Positions 21,516 through 36,239 of a stretch of DNA of 64,000 nucleotides are shown piece by piece. The DNA comes from Linyphia triangularis (lineage: Eukaryota > Arthropoda > Arachnida > Araneae > Linyphiidae): contig OZ021721.1 of assembly GCA_963978545.1 (NCBI GenBank), positions 104,668,366 through 104,732,365 on the forward strand, in the 5' to 3' direction. Numbering within the stretch: the first letter of the stretch is position 1; the number at the start of each line of letters is the position of its first letter. Under the pieces are notes generated by a model. It made no database searches. It was not told where the DNA came from and saw only the letters and a list, made by a program, of their open reading frames with translations. Made by a program: the position numbers and the translations under genes.

Positions 21516-22258
21516 ACACTGTTAAAAATTTTGTTCCGCCTTGCACCAAAAATTGGTTCCCATTTAGCTGCAACCAACATTTGGTGCTTAGTTTCACGAT
21601 TTAATAGTGCTTTCGGTCTGAGGTAGAACCATTTACTCTTAAAACTAAGCACAGAATGTTGGTTGCAGCTAAATAGGAACCAATTTTCGATGCAAGGTGG
21701 ATCTAAATTCTTAACAGTGTAAGTAAGAGTTGTAACGGCAAGTTAAAAACAGGAAATGAAATATTGAATATGATCTCTGGAATCGTGATTACTTGGTTCC
21801 TTGGCTACCATTTAGTTGCAACCAACATTTGGTGCATAGTTTCACGATTTAATGGTGCTTTCGGTCTGAGGTAGAACCATTTACTCGTGAAACTAAGCAC
21901 AAAATGTTGGTTGCAGCTAAATAGGAACCAATTTTTGATGCAAGTGGATCTAAATTCTTAGCAGTGTAAGTAAGAGTTGTGACGGCAAGTGAAAAACAAG
22001 AAATGAAATATTGAATATGATCTCTGGAATCGTGATTACTTGGTTCCTTTGCTCCCATTTAGCTGCAACCAACATTTGGTGCATAGTTTCACGATTTAAT
22101 GGTGCTTTCGGTCTGAGGTAGAACCAATAACTCATGAAACTAAGCACTAAATGTTGGTTGCAGCTAAATGAGAACCATTTTTGGTGCAAGGTGGATCTAA
22201 ATTTTTAACATTGTAAGTAAGAGTCGTGACGGCAAGTGGAAAACAGGAAATTAAATAT
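21516..22258. repeat. MITE amplified in tandem (about three 241-bp units)
   Basis: The first unit (21516-21723) is a full MITE: ends CACTGTTAAAAATTTTG and CTTAACAGTGTA, with ~90-bp inverted arms containing gctgcaaccaacatttggtg and its complement. It is followed by ~75 bp of flanking DNA (gtaagagttgtaacggcaag to gtgattacttggttcc), and then the MITE body plus the same flank twice more, lacking the outer left terminus. This is tandem duplication of a body-plus-flank unit, not repeated insertion. Solo copies of the same MITE lie at 61688-61894 and 62613-62819. Confidence 0.85.
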
Positions 22259-22729
22259 TGATTATGATACTAATTGGTTGAAATCACATGAAAGAAGTAC
22301 TCCAGTATCAGGAAACGTTAAGACAGAGACATCCTACCCGCCCAATTATAAGGCCCCAATATGACCTTTATATAACCTTCAATCGATAACACCTCTTATA
22401 TAAGCTTCATGGAAATACTTTAATTTGCAGCTGTTTGAGAACTCAAAATGTATTTCTGAGAATTGGAAATTTTGGCAAATTATGGAAATCTTCATTTAGT
22501 TTCAAAGTTTCGAAAAGTTTTATGTTTCATAGACTTCAATAGAAATAGATCTTGCCATTGGAAGGAATCGAATGAGAAGATTTTATTATAATAAATGAAA
22601 GTTTGCGTTGTTAAGTTCATTCTGTTTTCTGAATGCTGTTATTAAATTAAGGTTTATATTTTTAGGAACAAAACAGTAAATTTATTTAGAAGTACACTAA
22701 ATTATTTTCAATTGTTTTTATTCAACGTT

Positions 22730-23215
22730 TATGGAGAAAAAAAAAAGAAGAAAAAAAGGTACAAACAAAGCGGCATCATTGAGAATATGGATGCATAATT
22801 CATAAAATTTATCAGAAGTATATTTTGTTTAATAACATACTATACAATTCAGATGGATTGATCAATATCCTAAAAATAAAATGTAGATTGTTTACAGTTT
22901 ACTATGTATGAATATTCGATGGAATTACATATGCATCGTAAATGAATTGAAAATATTCAAATAATTCTGACTTATCATTAAAGAGCATTAAAAATCTAAC
23001 AGATTCCACACTGGTTTTCTAAACTTTTATGAAGTTAAAAAAAAAAGAGAAGATTTAAACATAGCGGCATCATTGAGAACATGGATGTATAATTCACAAA
23101 ATTAATCAGAAGTATATTTTGTTTTATAACATACTACACAATTTAGATGGATTGTTCAATATCCTAAAAATATAATGTAGATTGTTTACAATGTATGAAC
23201 ATCCGATGGAATTAT
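22730..23215. repeat. Direct duplication of about 210 bp, spaced 305 bp
   Basis: Both copies (about 22735-22910 and 23040-23210) contain gcggcatcattgagaa-atgg, atcagaagtatattttgttt and atgtagattgtttac. Non-coding. A further short fragment of the unit (gattcaacagcac, aaatctaacagattc) recurs at 23410. Confidence 0.75.
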
Positions 23216-23888
23216 ATAACTATCTTTTCTTTATTTAAAAAAAATCATCTGGATATCAATCCACGTGAAATATAAGAATGGTTATGTCTTGCTTTGTAAG
23301 ACTAATTGTTATTTTTTCTGCTGAATCGTGTGAATCTTGTGATTTATGTACATCGGAAATGAATTAATAATCTAATAATTCTGACTTATAATTAAAAAAA
23401 AAAAAAAAAAATCTAACAGATTCAACAGCACATTAAATTTTTTTAAAAAGTTATGTAACTACCCAACTGCCAAAAGTATAAGATTTATGTCTGGTAAATT
23501 AAGAACACAATAATTTAACCAATATTAAAACAATACTAACTTTATCCATGAGTCTGTAGCAGATTATATAATTATTTTACTTCAAGTTCTAACCTTTAAA
23601 TATATACAACCATTTCTAATAATAAATATTTTTACTGACCGACATTAATGCCTTGCCCATTTTGGCATTTGCAGAGAGGAAGCCATACAAGGAAAGGAAG
23701 GAAAAATATTTTGTAGTAGCAAGTGTGTTTCATATTTGTTGTTTAATGCAGAGAACCTATAAAAATTCATTGTAAATAAGTTTTTACATATTCTTAACAA
23801 ACATTTAATAATGTCAAAAATAATTATAGTAGATACAGTACATAGAGAAAATTACAAAATAGTAATTTGTTACTGTTGGCTTTATATT

Positions 23889-24085
23889 TCAGGAGTATTT
23901 TCACTATTTTGTGGGAATTGTTAGAATTTTTTTATAAGATGAATTTTATGAATATTTTTACTAAATTGTGAGAACTGTTAGAGAGTTTTGATAAGGTGAC
24001 CTTTATGCGTATTTTTACTAATTTGTTGGGACTGTTAGATCATTTTGATAAGATGATTTTTATGAGAATTTTTGCTAAATAGAAA
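23889..24085. repeat. Degenerate ~58-bp tandem repeat
   Basis: Three to four units of the form 'tatttttactaaattgtg-gaactgttagag-ttttgataagatga-ttttatg'. Non-coding. Confidence 0.7.
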
Positions 24086-24484
24086 CTTAATTTAATCCTA
24101 AAGCAATTGAAAAATTCTAGTGCATGTTAGGATAGTTGAAACCACGCATTTTGATACATTCACTTCACTGTAAGTCATCTTATAAAATTAGTAAATTTGA
24201 GCCAGGACACTTTGCCCTATTTACATGAATATTTCCTGTCTTCATGTAAAATTAATGTTATACAACGTCTGTATAAATGTGCTACCTCCTATATTTCTAA
24301 ATGTTTGAATATTTTAAGCTATGATAATTTTCAAAACCAGGTGTATGCACATTTTTTATTAGATTTCTCGGAGGATATACTGTAATTTTAATAAATTATA
24401 CTTTAAAACTTCAATCCCAGAGATGACACATCATCAATTACATGTAAATAACATTTAAAATGGGTTTTAATGAATTTGATGTCA

Positions 24485-24605
24485 TGAGGTTTTTCAGGTA
24501 TTAAAATACCTATAACATTTTGGAAATTTGTTATGATATATACCAGAGGTTTTTCAGGTATTAAAATATACATAAAATTTTGGGAATTTGTTAAGATATA
24601 TACCA
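24485..24605. repeat. Two 60-bp direct repeats
   Basis: gaggtttttcaggtattaaa followed by ata-ataaaattttgg-aatttgtta-gatatatacca, twice in succession. Nothing else supported between 24610 and 25420. Confidence 0.8.
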
Positions 24606-25423
24606 AGAATTTTAAACATTATTACATATAGTGCAATTGATCTGTTGTTAAATTCGTTAATATAAATCTAAAAAAAAAAAAAAAAGCAAATAAATTATCA
24701 GTGTTAAGTTACTCTTTTCATTAATAATACATTCACTAACAGCATATACACATTCTTTAACTGCAGTGCTTAACTACTTTATAGTTATACGTTTTGAGGA
24801 GTGTGTTGTATATAAAAAGAGGCTTTGATATTTTTAATGAAAGATGCTGCTTTCTCTTAGATTGAAAATTAGAACACTCATAGAAATAACAGTCAAGAAT
24901 ATTAGTTATTGACTGTTTGTCTGGCTGTTTCTCTCTAACAAGTCAAATAAAACCCAATTTAATCAGGATTTTATACTTATGTTTCAGTACCTGAGAACAG
25001 GAATTAAAGGAAATTTAAGCATTGGACTGTAGATATGTTATTCATTTACAGGAATATAGTTTTTAAAGTTTCATTTATTCGGTCTTATTAAATGTGGTGT
25101 GAATGAAAAATTTAATTTTTTGTGGAAAAGAATTGGGTAGTTAAATATCTGACAAAGGTAATTATAATATTTTTAATTTTACTAAAAAAAGTGCCCTTTA
25201 TATAATTTTTTTCAACTATTTAAGTAATTGATTTTACTTTAAGAGAGCTATAAATCAATTTTGAAGGTTTTCTTTTTACTTTGAAGACTTTCCTCGGATT
25301 CTACCGCAACCACATTATATGTGCAACACTGATTATGCTTTAACAAGTAATATTAAAATGTTTACATTTTGGTTAAAAATAATGAACTCTAAAATGCATG
25401 ATCATCTAACAGCTTTAAGTAAA

Positions 25424-26705
<1,282 letters not shown>

Positions 26706-26709
26706 AGGG

Positions 26710-27985
26710 ATTGGGTGGAACGGCTAATCTCTTGAATTGTGAAAGAAAAGAGAACGGTAACAAAGATACAAATTGATAAAGATATTATTCAAAGATGTTT
26801 CACATTATCTTTGAGCGCACTGTTATAGAAGAATATACGCTTTATTTAAGTCAAAAGTGACTCAATGTTAAATTATTGGGGTTTGTAGAATAAAGTGTAA
26901 AACTAAATATAGAAATGTGTAAAACTAAATTTAGAAGTATAAAAATAAATAAAAAAGTGTAAAACTTAATGTAAAACTAAATATAGAAATGCACTTTACA
27001 TACGACTTACTTTATAGATTCCATTAAGTCAATTTAAAATATAAAATGAGGTCTGCAAATTAAATTTTGAAGGAGATAGAGGTAATTAATTTGATCGATT
27101 TGTTTATTAAATAGATTTTATCACATATATTTTATTAAGCTTCAAACTATTCAGCTTCTCCTCTTTTGGTTCAAATTCATTTATGCGTATTTTTTAAAGC
27201 GTATTTTAAATGAATACTAAAAGTAATATTAATATTAAATGGGAATTAAAGTATTATGAATATTTTTATTAGCTTAAATGCTTTAATTTTTATACAATTA
27301 ACTAAGGTTACATAATGAATATTTTCTTTTCATATCATTTCAATGCTTGACACATACCCTGTTTCATGAAATAATTGAAACTAGAAGAATGTAGCAAATT
27401 TCAAGTGACATTGTTCCGCATACTTGCAAATCATTACTTTTCTTTTTGGAAGAATGACTAGAGATTCCAGTTGATGCTTATTAATGATTAATAAAAAAAA
27501 AACTATTTATAGAGTAGCCGCCGTTATTGAATAAAGCATGCAGTTATATATAATGTTGATATAAATGAACCCTTTGTCTGTGTTTGTCATCAAGACGAAT
27601 AAGTGGAATATTTTGTGTAAACATATACTAGATTATCCATTATTGATTGTGGAATGTGTTAAGACTGAATATTAAGTAATATTGTATCTCTTTACAATGG
27701 GGACAATCTGGAAATACTTAAGATCTATTTCCCTGCAAGCAGACACAAACAACTGTCATCTTTTGTCTAATACCTTTTAAGTGGAGCATTAGTGAAATTC
27801 ACATCCTAGAAATATATTTATAAATCGCAATCATAAATGAAACAGCGCAATCGCAAAAATATATACTAAGTGTTCAAAAAGTGTTTATCTATAAGAATGG
27901 TGTGCAATTAGTGTACAATAGTACAAATGAATACAAACAAATCCATTGCATCCATGCATCGATTAACAAATTCAACTCAAAGATT
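26710..27985. other. Gene-less AT-rich stretch
   Basis: Short degenerate repeats of gtgtaaaactaaatatagaa occur at 26895-26990. I see no exon, promoter or element elsewhere in this interval. Confidence 0.4.
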
Positions 27986-27989
27986 TGGT

Positions 27990-28256
27990 ATTTCCGTTGA
28001 GCCGTTGTTCCGGATTATATCGTCCTTTTATCTCCAGTTTTTCCAGCTATACACATCGCTTTTTAATTTATAAATAAAATTTAAAATAAATATTTTTTTT
28101 AACATTTTTATTAGGATAATTGTTTAAAACCCATTTAAAACAAAATGAATAAAAAAAATTTAAATTAATTATATATTTGAAACAGAAATATAATTTAAAA
28201 ATTATTACAGGGAATACAACTGAACAATTTCGCTCATTCCCTGGACGCTCAGTGGG
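27990..28256 (+). mobile_element. MITE, CACTGA-CGTC family, copy 1
   Basis: The right end TGGACGCTCAGTGGG abuts TTAA (28257-28260); the left end (about tccgttgagccgttg) is degenerate. The body is collinear with 55625-55889: ttataaataaaatttaaaat, atatttttttt, aacattttta-ttagga, aattattacaggga. About 267 bp, non-coding. Confidence 0.65.
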
Positions 28257-28839
28257 TTAATAGGAGGTATTGAATTCCCCTAACATAAGTGTTTACTTTG
28301 CACTGTATTGTTACACTAAACATGAGGTTCGTTATAAACTCTAGCAGTCAAATTATCTATCCAATCTTTAGAGATGTTTCTCAAGTGTTAAACATTTAAA
28401 AATTCATATACCGTATCGATTCAACATTAAATTAAAGTCAAGACATAAATATTTTAATAATTAATGAGTCATTAAAAAACATTTTTTATGGAATTGATCA
28501 AGTGCACTGACCAGAATATTAATAACTACACACTTATTTCATTAATCATGACAAAGAATTTTGAGGAAATTTTGGGGGCCCTAAATATTTTTGGGTCACT
28601 GGTCTTATGGGAAATAAGGCCCTGTCTAGAGATAGGAAAAATATATTGTATACCAAGATTACAATTCTATTACCACTTGGTGCTTTTTACTAAATAAATG
28701 CATTCAGCCTCATGAGTATAATATTGGGCATTAAATTATTTCGGCATTATTGGGCATTAAAGGTTTCAACTTGGAATTAAGTGGTAAATATCAATTAAAT
28801 ATAACGATTTGGACTAGAAATATAATTTGACTAGAAATA

Positions 28840-29795
28840 TTTACTGTAATTACGTTTCATAACTCCATACAAATGTATAATGATGGAATATTGATTTAGA
28901 ATTCGTGTTTATTGCGATTTATGACTTATTTTATCACACTTTTGCTCTGGATAAACAATTAAAAAAGTGAATGTCCCTCCTATACGTACGAAAATAGACA
29001 TCTTCTGATTAAACTTTTATCAACCATGTAAGAGGGAAGGGTTATTTGTTCACCAGAGCTTATATAGATCCTCATGTTAAGTATGAGAATACAGTACAAA
29101 GTAAATTTTTTGTGTTAGAAGAGATCACATCTTCTACAAAAGAGTAAATCTTTGAGTTAGTTAATTTTTTAGCAACGATACGGTTTGTCAACTTCACACT
29201 AACAGTTCATTCTTCTTTTACATATATTCCCACTGTATACATGGTATTTGAATTTGTGACTGCGTTGTTGGACTTTTAGTTATACTACGTAAAGATATAT
29301 TTACAGCAATTATGTTTCATAATTCCATACAAACTTATAATGGTGGAATATTGATTGCTAATTCATGTTTATTGCCATTTAAGACACATTTTATCACACT
29401 ATTGCCCTAGATAAACACTTAAAAGTATGAATGTTGCTCCTATAGGTACGCGAATAAAAGTCTTCTGATCAAACTTTTATCAACCATGTAAGTGGGAAGA
29501 GCTTTTTGTTCACCAGAGCTCATATAGAAACTCATGTTAAGTATGAGAATACAGTACAAAGTAAACACTTATGTTAGAGGAGATCATACCTCCTATTAAA
29601 GAGCAAAACTTTTAGTTAGTTAATTTTTTAGTAGCGATACGGTTTGTCAACTTCACACAAACGGTTCATTCTTCTTTTACATATATCTCCACTGTATACT
29701 TTGTAATTAAATTTGTGACTTCTAGTATTATGATTTGTGACAACTGAATAATTAAAGTTGTTGGACTTTTCGTTACAATAAGTAAAGATATTTCT
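28840..29795. repeat. Direct duplication of about 470 bp
   Basis: 28840-29310 and 29311-29795 are collinear copies: gtttcata-ctccatacaaa, tatcaaccatgtaag, ttcaccagagct-atataga, gaatacagtacaaagtaaa, gatacggtttgtcaacttca. Divergence is roughly 10% by eye. Non-coding. Confidence 0.85.
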
Positions 29796-29799
29796 TTGT

Positions 29800-30448
29800 T
29801 CTAAATTTCATCTTCTATTAGCTATTAGACTGGAGTGGTATTTGAGGAAAACTTATAGATGTTTCAGTGTCGCGCTCTGGTGTAGATTTAAATATTGCTT
29901 CTGCACGCTTCAATTAGTTTTAAATTTTATTTTTAATTTCACGTTAAGGGAAGGTCACTATTGACACGTTGCCTCTATGGATAAGTTAATTCAGGGAGTC
30001 CAGCAAGGTATCAATTGAGATGGAAATTACTTTTATTGAAGAGTTATTGATAAATGAAGAAATAAAATTGTTTATTAAACATTTTTGTATTAAAAATTAT
30101 TTTTGTAGAGTACTATCTTCTTACTTTTGCTAGTTAAATCTGAAATTGCACAAGAAACTAAAAATTTTACTGAATATGCTTAAAGAGTGTTGGCGACAAC
30201 TGTTTGAAATTTATAACACTGTATTACATAAACGTGAGTCCGAGAACACAAATTAAATACTAATCTCAAAGCATTTCAGAAAATTGTTTTTATATTAATT
30301 TTTTGCTTAGATGTACGTTGGTTTTAGAATTTCCAATGAGTTAATGAAAACTGAATGCAGTATTTCAATTAATATCCTGCTCGGAATTTGACCTTCCGAA
30401 GATTTCGAAAAAGGCAGGGCAATAATATATTGCCATTAGAAATAAAAA
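29800..30448. other. Gene-less stretch between repeats
   Basis: AT-rich DNA with no recognised coding, RNA or element signal. 29845-29890 is slightly richer in GC but shows no open frame of interest. Confidence 0.35.
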
Positions 30449-31048
30449 TGGGGTTCGGCACCTCCATAGGAGCCCATGTTAAATTCAACAACTTTGGGGG
30501 CATCTCATTTAATAATAACCGATCTCACCGAATAACCGAACTCATTAATAACCGATTCTTCAATCGTTATGAAACTTTCACAGTATAATATTTGGATACT
30601 TTTGAATACTTTAACACGAGATTTTTGTTATTTTTTAAAAATTAAAATAATTATGATTTTCTAAAAATATGTTTAAGAAAAATTATAAAATTTTAGACTA
30701 ATTATTTTTTAAAAAAAAAGTATGCTACTTATCAATAATTCCTTGCGTTAAAGTACTTAAATATATTAGAGAAACATGTATAAAAAATTTCAAGCATTTA
30801 TGTCATATAGATTTTAAGCTATGTGCCCCCAAACATGACAAAATGGCATTTTGAGAAATTTGGCTTTGAAGTTAAAAAACATGCATTAAATACCTACATT
30901 TTGTTTACTTCAAAAAATTATTAAAAATACTTTGAAATAAGATATGATTACAAATGTGGCATCATTTTCAAGACAAAAATTTATATTTTAATAAACAATA
31001 ATAAACTCGAAATCAATAATCTGAAAAATTTTCATGTGCCGGACCCCC
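30449..31048 (+). mobile_element. MITE, GGTCCGGCAC family, copy 2
   Basis: Same family and orientation as 16029-16555. The right end GTGCCGGACCCCC is followed by a perfect TTAA (31049-31052); the left end is near TGGGGTTCGGCAC and its flank is degenerate. An extra short duplication (aataaccga) near 30512-30555 lengthens this copy. Confidence 0.7.
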
Positions 31049-31611
31049 TTAATGTCCTTTTTGGAAAATACACACATTACAACACAAGGACGTACTGGCC
31101 ATAGAGTTTCCCAGTGTAATCACCGAGACAGTCAGTGTCTGGTACTAAAATTTTTTCAGTTTTTCAATTATTTTTCAATATAAATAGAGATGTTTCTTTC
31201 CCCTCAATTGTGCATCGAGCAAAGTAAAGTAGATGTACTATCATTTATATATTATCGTATTGCTTTTCACTTATTTTATAGCATTTAAGGTTAAATATAT
31301 ACTATAATTTCAAATGCCATTTTTTAAGAAACCTATTAGTTAAATTCCTGAGCACTATTTTATAATTTAGATTTCTTGTTTTAATTTTTGCAGCAAACAA
31401 CAACCAATGATTTATGGAAACCAAGTTCACTCCAAGGAGGTATAAATAGTAGAAACTGACAAAATTTAATTTAATTAAACTAATTTTTGTATGAATTCAA
31501 TTGTCAAAATGTATAAATAAAATTAAATATTAAATATGACTATTTAAATAATAAAATATATAAATTATTGGAATTTTTTTATTAAAAAAAATTTATTTAT
31601 ATGGATATTGA

Positions 31612-32975
31612 AAATTTGGGCAGGCATAAATCTCAAATCACCAGGCCGATTTTAAGTCCCAGTACGTCCCTGTTACAACCATTTAGTTCCACAATGGAAA
31701 TTTAAGGTAAGAATTAAATGTATCAAACATGACAAGATGTACTTACGAATGTTTATTTTGGACTAAATATCATTAATTTAAGTTTGAAGAAGGAGATGAA
31801 GAAAATGTCGGAAAGATTTAGGATAGATTTCCGAAAAAATTGTCACTAAAACTAAGAAAATCCCTGGTACAGCTTTGTGATCGGCAGTGATTGTTTTCAA
31901 ACCTCTGGGCTCCATACCATGTGTTCAATGTGGAATGCATTTTTTAACAGAATGTTTCGAAAAGTTTTCAATAATGTAACGCTTACAGAAGTCAATGCAA
32001 ATGCATCATTTACAGGGTGATTATAATTAAAGTTTAACTTCCAAAAAACAGTAAAAAAAGAATCACAGGTTTGGGCAGGCATAAATATCAAATCACTAGG
32101 CCGATTTTAAATCCCAGTACGTCCCTGTTACAACCATTTAGTTCCACAATGGAAACTTAAGGTAAGAATTAAATGTATCAAACATGACAAGATGTACTTA
32201 CGAATGTTTATTTTGGACTAAATATCATTCATTCAAGTTTGAAGAAGGAAATGAAGAAAATGTCCGAAAGATTTAGGATAGATTTCCGAAAAAAGTGTAT
32301 TTAAAACTAAGAAAATTCCTAGTACAGCTTTGTGATCGGCAGTGATTGTTTTTTAACCTCTAGGCTCCATATCATGTGTTCAATATGGAGTGCATTTTTA
32401 ACAGAACTTTTCGAAAAGTTTTCAATAATGAAACGCTTACAGAAGTCAATGTAAATACATTATATACAGGGTAATTGTAATTGAAGTTTAACTTCCAAAA
32501 AACAGTAAAAAAGAATCACAGGTTTGGGCAGGCATAAATCTCAAATCACCAGGCCGATTTTAAGTCCCAGTACGTCCCTGTTACAACCATTTAGTTCCAC
32601 AATGGAAACTTAAGGTAAGAATTAAATGTATCAAACATGACAAGATGTACTTACGAATGTTTATTTTGGACTAAATATCATTCATTCAAGTTTGAAGAAG
32701 GAGACGAAGAAAATGTCGGAAAGATTTAGGATAGATTTCCGAAAAAAGTGTAATTAAAACTAAGAAAATTCCTGGTACAGCTTTGTGATCGGCAGTGATT
32801 GTTTTTAAACCTCTAGGCTCCATACCATGTATTCAATATGGAATGCATTTTTAACAGAACTTTTAGAAAAGTTTTCAATAATGAAACGCTTCCAGAAGTC
32901 AATGTAAATACATTATATAAAGGGTAATTGTAATTAAAGTTTAACTTCCAAAAAACAGTAAAAAAGAATCACAGG
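31612..32975. repeat. Three tandem units of about 453 bp
   Basis: Units begin tttgggcaggcataaat at about 31613, 32068 and 32521. Shared blocks include cccagtacgtccctgttaca, aacatgacaagatgtactta, ggataga-ttccgaaaaa and cagtgattgtttt. Each ends with tacagggt-attgtaattaa and gtttaacttccaaaaaacag, a common transposon-derived tail. The ancestral unit may be a composite of two elements. No coding frame recognised. Confidence 0.9.
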
Positions 32976-32977
32976 TC

Positions 32978-33125
32978 AGAATGACCTTAAATTTAACCTG
33001 AATATATTCGAAGAAAAGGGAAATGGTATGACACGAGAAAAGAAAAAACGTTTTAAAATAAATTTGTTTCTTATGCCATACCATTTCCTTTGCTTCGTGT
33101 ATGTTCAGGTCAAATTTCAGGTTAT
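32978..33125. mobile_element. Short foldback MITE
   Basis: aggtcagaatgacctt and tttaacctgaatatattcga on the left face their approximate complements (ttcaggtcaaatttcaggt) on the right. gaaatggtatga faces cataccatttcc. The loop is about 45 bp. It directly follows the third 453-bp unit. Confidence 0.6.
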
Positions 33126-33469
33126 TCTAATAGGTAGTAATTTCTTATAGCTTTTTGGCATTTTAACTTTAATTACAATTGAAATTAATCTTTTTACAAG
33201 GAGTGTTATAAATCAAACAAGATTCAACCTGAGCAACAAGTATCTTTTCTAAGGATACTCACTGAAAGTTTATGATGATTTTAACTAAATTAGTCATATA
33301 ACAATTTTTAGTAATTTAAATCCCATAAAACGACTAATTTAAAACTGCGACTAACTTCAAATTGTATTCTTCATCAATAAAACCAAAACTATATTTTTTA
33401 TGAAATGAGACACAAATCAACAGGTATTCCCAAAATTTCTTTCCACTTACCTACACAATTCTAATCCAC

Positions 33470-33780
33470 TTATCTGGACAGCTCTAAATTGGAGTCGCAA
33501 ATAAATTGGAGCTCAATGGTGTCTGTGGCGCTATCAGATAGTTCTTATGATAACGACCAATGGTAGCGGGTCAATAAAACACGCGTGCCTTTCAAAATAT
33601 AATTATGAGAACTAGAAGTTCAAACAAGCTGTTTTCTTTTCGTTCTGCGATATAGCGATCAATATATCGCTATTGTTGTGTCGAAATGACTTTTCGTTTG
33701 GAGGGGGTTTTAGCGAGCACTGTTATTTTCATGCTGGATTCGGAAAGTTATCTTGCTTTTAGTATTTCGTTTTTTTATGC
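33470..33780. other. GC-richer, CpG-containing island; promoter-like but unassigned
   Basis: Unusually many CpGs for this window (tctgtggcgctatc, acgaccaatggtagcgggtc, acacgcgtgcc, ttagcgagcac). A ccaat motif lies at 33559, and there is a partial palindrome around gcgatatagcgatcaatata. A 32-codon plus-strand frame starts at the ATG near 33687. This could be a promoter or 5' exon (for example of gene A on the minus strand), or merely an old insertion; no evidence decides between them. Confidence 0.25.
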
Positions 33781-33932
33781 ATAGAAAATTCCTTTGATCT
33801 TTATCATTAATTCTTAGGACAATTTCTGCGTTGTTATTTTGTTCTTAAAAATGTATGAAATATTTTGTTTAACGTTATTTCAAAAGTTACTCAAAGTTAA
33901 TTGATGTGGATGTTTTGGGATCTATTTTTTAG

Positions 33933-34341
33933 TAGCTAGGCAATTCTTTGGATAACGCACGGGGCATTTTGGCTCTTTTTTATTCTACTCGTAAACAGAT
34001 AAGAATTATAAAATTAAGAGGAATCTAATAGTTATGTTTAAATTTGATATAATATTTCTTGGTGACAAAGTTATGAGGAAAAATAAATTTAACTAGGTCA
34101 AATATGTATTTATATCCACCGATGCACGGGACATGGACGTGTTCCGTGCGTCTGTGACTCATAAATGTATGTTTGACCTACTTAAAATAATTATTTTTCA
34201 GTATAACTTTTCCACTAACTAGAGATGTATAAAACAAAAATATAACTACTAGATTTATCATAATTTTAGAATTCTGATTTGTTTGCTAGTAGAAAAAGGA
34301 GCAAAAGTGTCTTGAGAGCATTCCAGAGAATTGCCCAGCTA
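33933..34341. mobile_element. Foldback MITE of about 409 bp
   Basis: The left end TAGCTAGGCAATTCTTTGGA faces TCCAGAGAATTGCCCAGCTA on the right. Arms can be followed through atttaactaggtcaaatatg / tatgtttgacctact. The centre carries a small hairpin (gcacgggacatgg ... ttccgtgcgtc). No reading frame. Confidence 0.75.
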
Positions 34342-34344
34342 ATG

Positions 34345-35158
34345 TGTCAGTATACACTATACTCTTTCTCTTTAGTTTAAATTTTTGAACAGGTCTAGTA
34401 ATTTTTTCATACTTATTAACTGTTAAAATGACTTATCTACTTATAAAAATGTCTTAATTTGATAATATTTAGTTAACTGAAATTTAATCATTACGTAATT
34501 ACTGTCCAAGCACCAATCATAATTCAATATGCAATGTATTTAGAATTTTAATTTTATTTGAAAACGTTGCACAGTAATTCGATACAGGGACCCAATTAAA
34601 TTGATAAGTATAGCTTTTCATAAATTTTTGTTTTAAAAGTAATTAAAAGCAAATTTTTTTTTTAAAAAGAAACTCTTCGATTCAAAATTTGGCTAAAAAT
34701 CAATTTTTCCACGGATGCATTTCCTACCACTAGGTTTACATGCCCTGAATTTTACACTTTAAATTATATTAATTTTTTTAATTGGATGACTCAAACTTAA
34801 GTTTTCTCTAAAGAGAAAATGTCTTACACTAAGACCATCTATTTTCTCATAAATCAGGCTTAAAGTTTGCACTAGTGATCATATAACCGCGTATACCTTC
34901 ATAAAAAGTAAAGTAGTTTAAAAAGAATTTTGAATATGCGAAAGAACATAGTATTGGTTAAATATACTGAGTCAAAGAATTCCTTAAAGCATTTTTTTTT
35001 ATTTTTACCAAATTTTACAATTTAAAATGTAAACTGATGGAGCAATAAACAAGAGGAGCGTTGCGAAACTAGAAAATCTCTTCTATTACTGTTATTACTT
35101 TTTCGTTTGCTTCAAAATAAAAGTTTAACTTATAGGATTCCCGACTGTTCACATATCT
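34345..35158. other. Gene-less AT-rich stretch
   Basis: No coding frame, repeat structure or element boundary could be supported here. Confidence 0.35.
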
Positions 35159-35162
35159 TTAA

Positions 35163-35887
35163 GGGGACATGGGACAGTAAAACTGCAAAAATATCACCGA
35201 AATTTTTTTTTTTTGTTTTCGTTCTATAAAAATTGTTGACATCTCTCGCTTTAATTCGCGTTTGCATTTTTGAAATATGATGATTTTTAGTGGTAAAATC
35301 TTGATTTTAACTAACTATTATAATGTATTGCACACTTGTTGGCAAAAGTTAAAAATGCATTTTTCTCAGCTCCACTTTTTTGACATTTTATGTATGTTAA
35401 AATAGCTCCTTGCAATTAATTTTTTGATAAATCCACCTAATTCTTTGTAAAAATAATTTTTAATGTACTATAAAGAGATACACATGCTTTTTTATGTCAC
35501 ATAATTTTTTCTATTTTTTTCATGTTGGAAGTTTGAAATATGTGCATTTTTTAATGAAAAATCCCTAGAACCAAGTTTGAAATTTTATTTCTGTTCAACT
35601 ATGGAACCTAAAGATAAAAGCATGTGTGAAAATGTTTTTGATATATTGATAAACAACTGCAAATTTTTCTTTCATGTTCATTAAAATATTGTGTCCCGAG
35701 GAGCATTTTGAAAAAAAGTTAAAATTTGGTATCTTTTTATAGCATTTTCTCAATAATTTACTATCTATTTTATATTATCTGCTCAAACTTTGTTGTTGTG
35801 TTACATATCACATCTTCTATGTTTGTGCCAAATTTAATTAATTCTAAGCAAAACTAAAGAATTTTGAAAAAAGTGTCCCATGTCCTC
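35163..35887. mobile_element. 725-bp MITE, GGGGAC-TTAA family, copy 1
   Basis: Termini GGGGACATGGGACA and the inverse AGTGTCCCATGTCCTC, flanked on both sides by TTAA (35159-35162, 35888-35891). The interior is AT-rich with no transposase frame. Related termini are found at 55896-56679 and 57595-58171. The TTAA duplication suggests a piggyBac-like enzyme. Confidence 0.8.
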
Positions 35888-36239
35888 TTAAAAGATGCAA
35901 ATTCAAAAACACACATGCATATTTTTTTTTTAAATAGATTTAACTTTAAAAACTTGAATGACATTTTCTGTTGTGAAACCTATTGTTAAAATTATAATGC
36001 CTGGAGCATTAAATGAAAACTATTGATGAAAGGGATTTAAAATGTTAGTTCAATTAGAGATTTATATTATTTTATGACATATTTCGATAAAGTTATAAAA
36101 ATTTTAAAATATAGTTTATTACACTAAATCAATCTATAATAAAAATGCAAATAAAATATCTAAATAATATCTTTATTTCCAAGCAAATTAATAGAAAAAT
36201 TCGAGGTTAGTTTAATAGGAAAGACGACTAGATTACACA

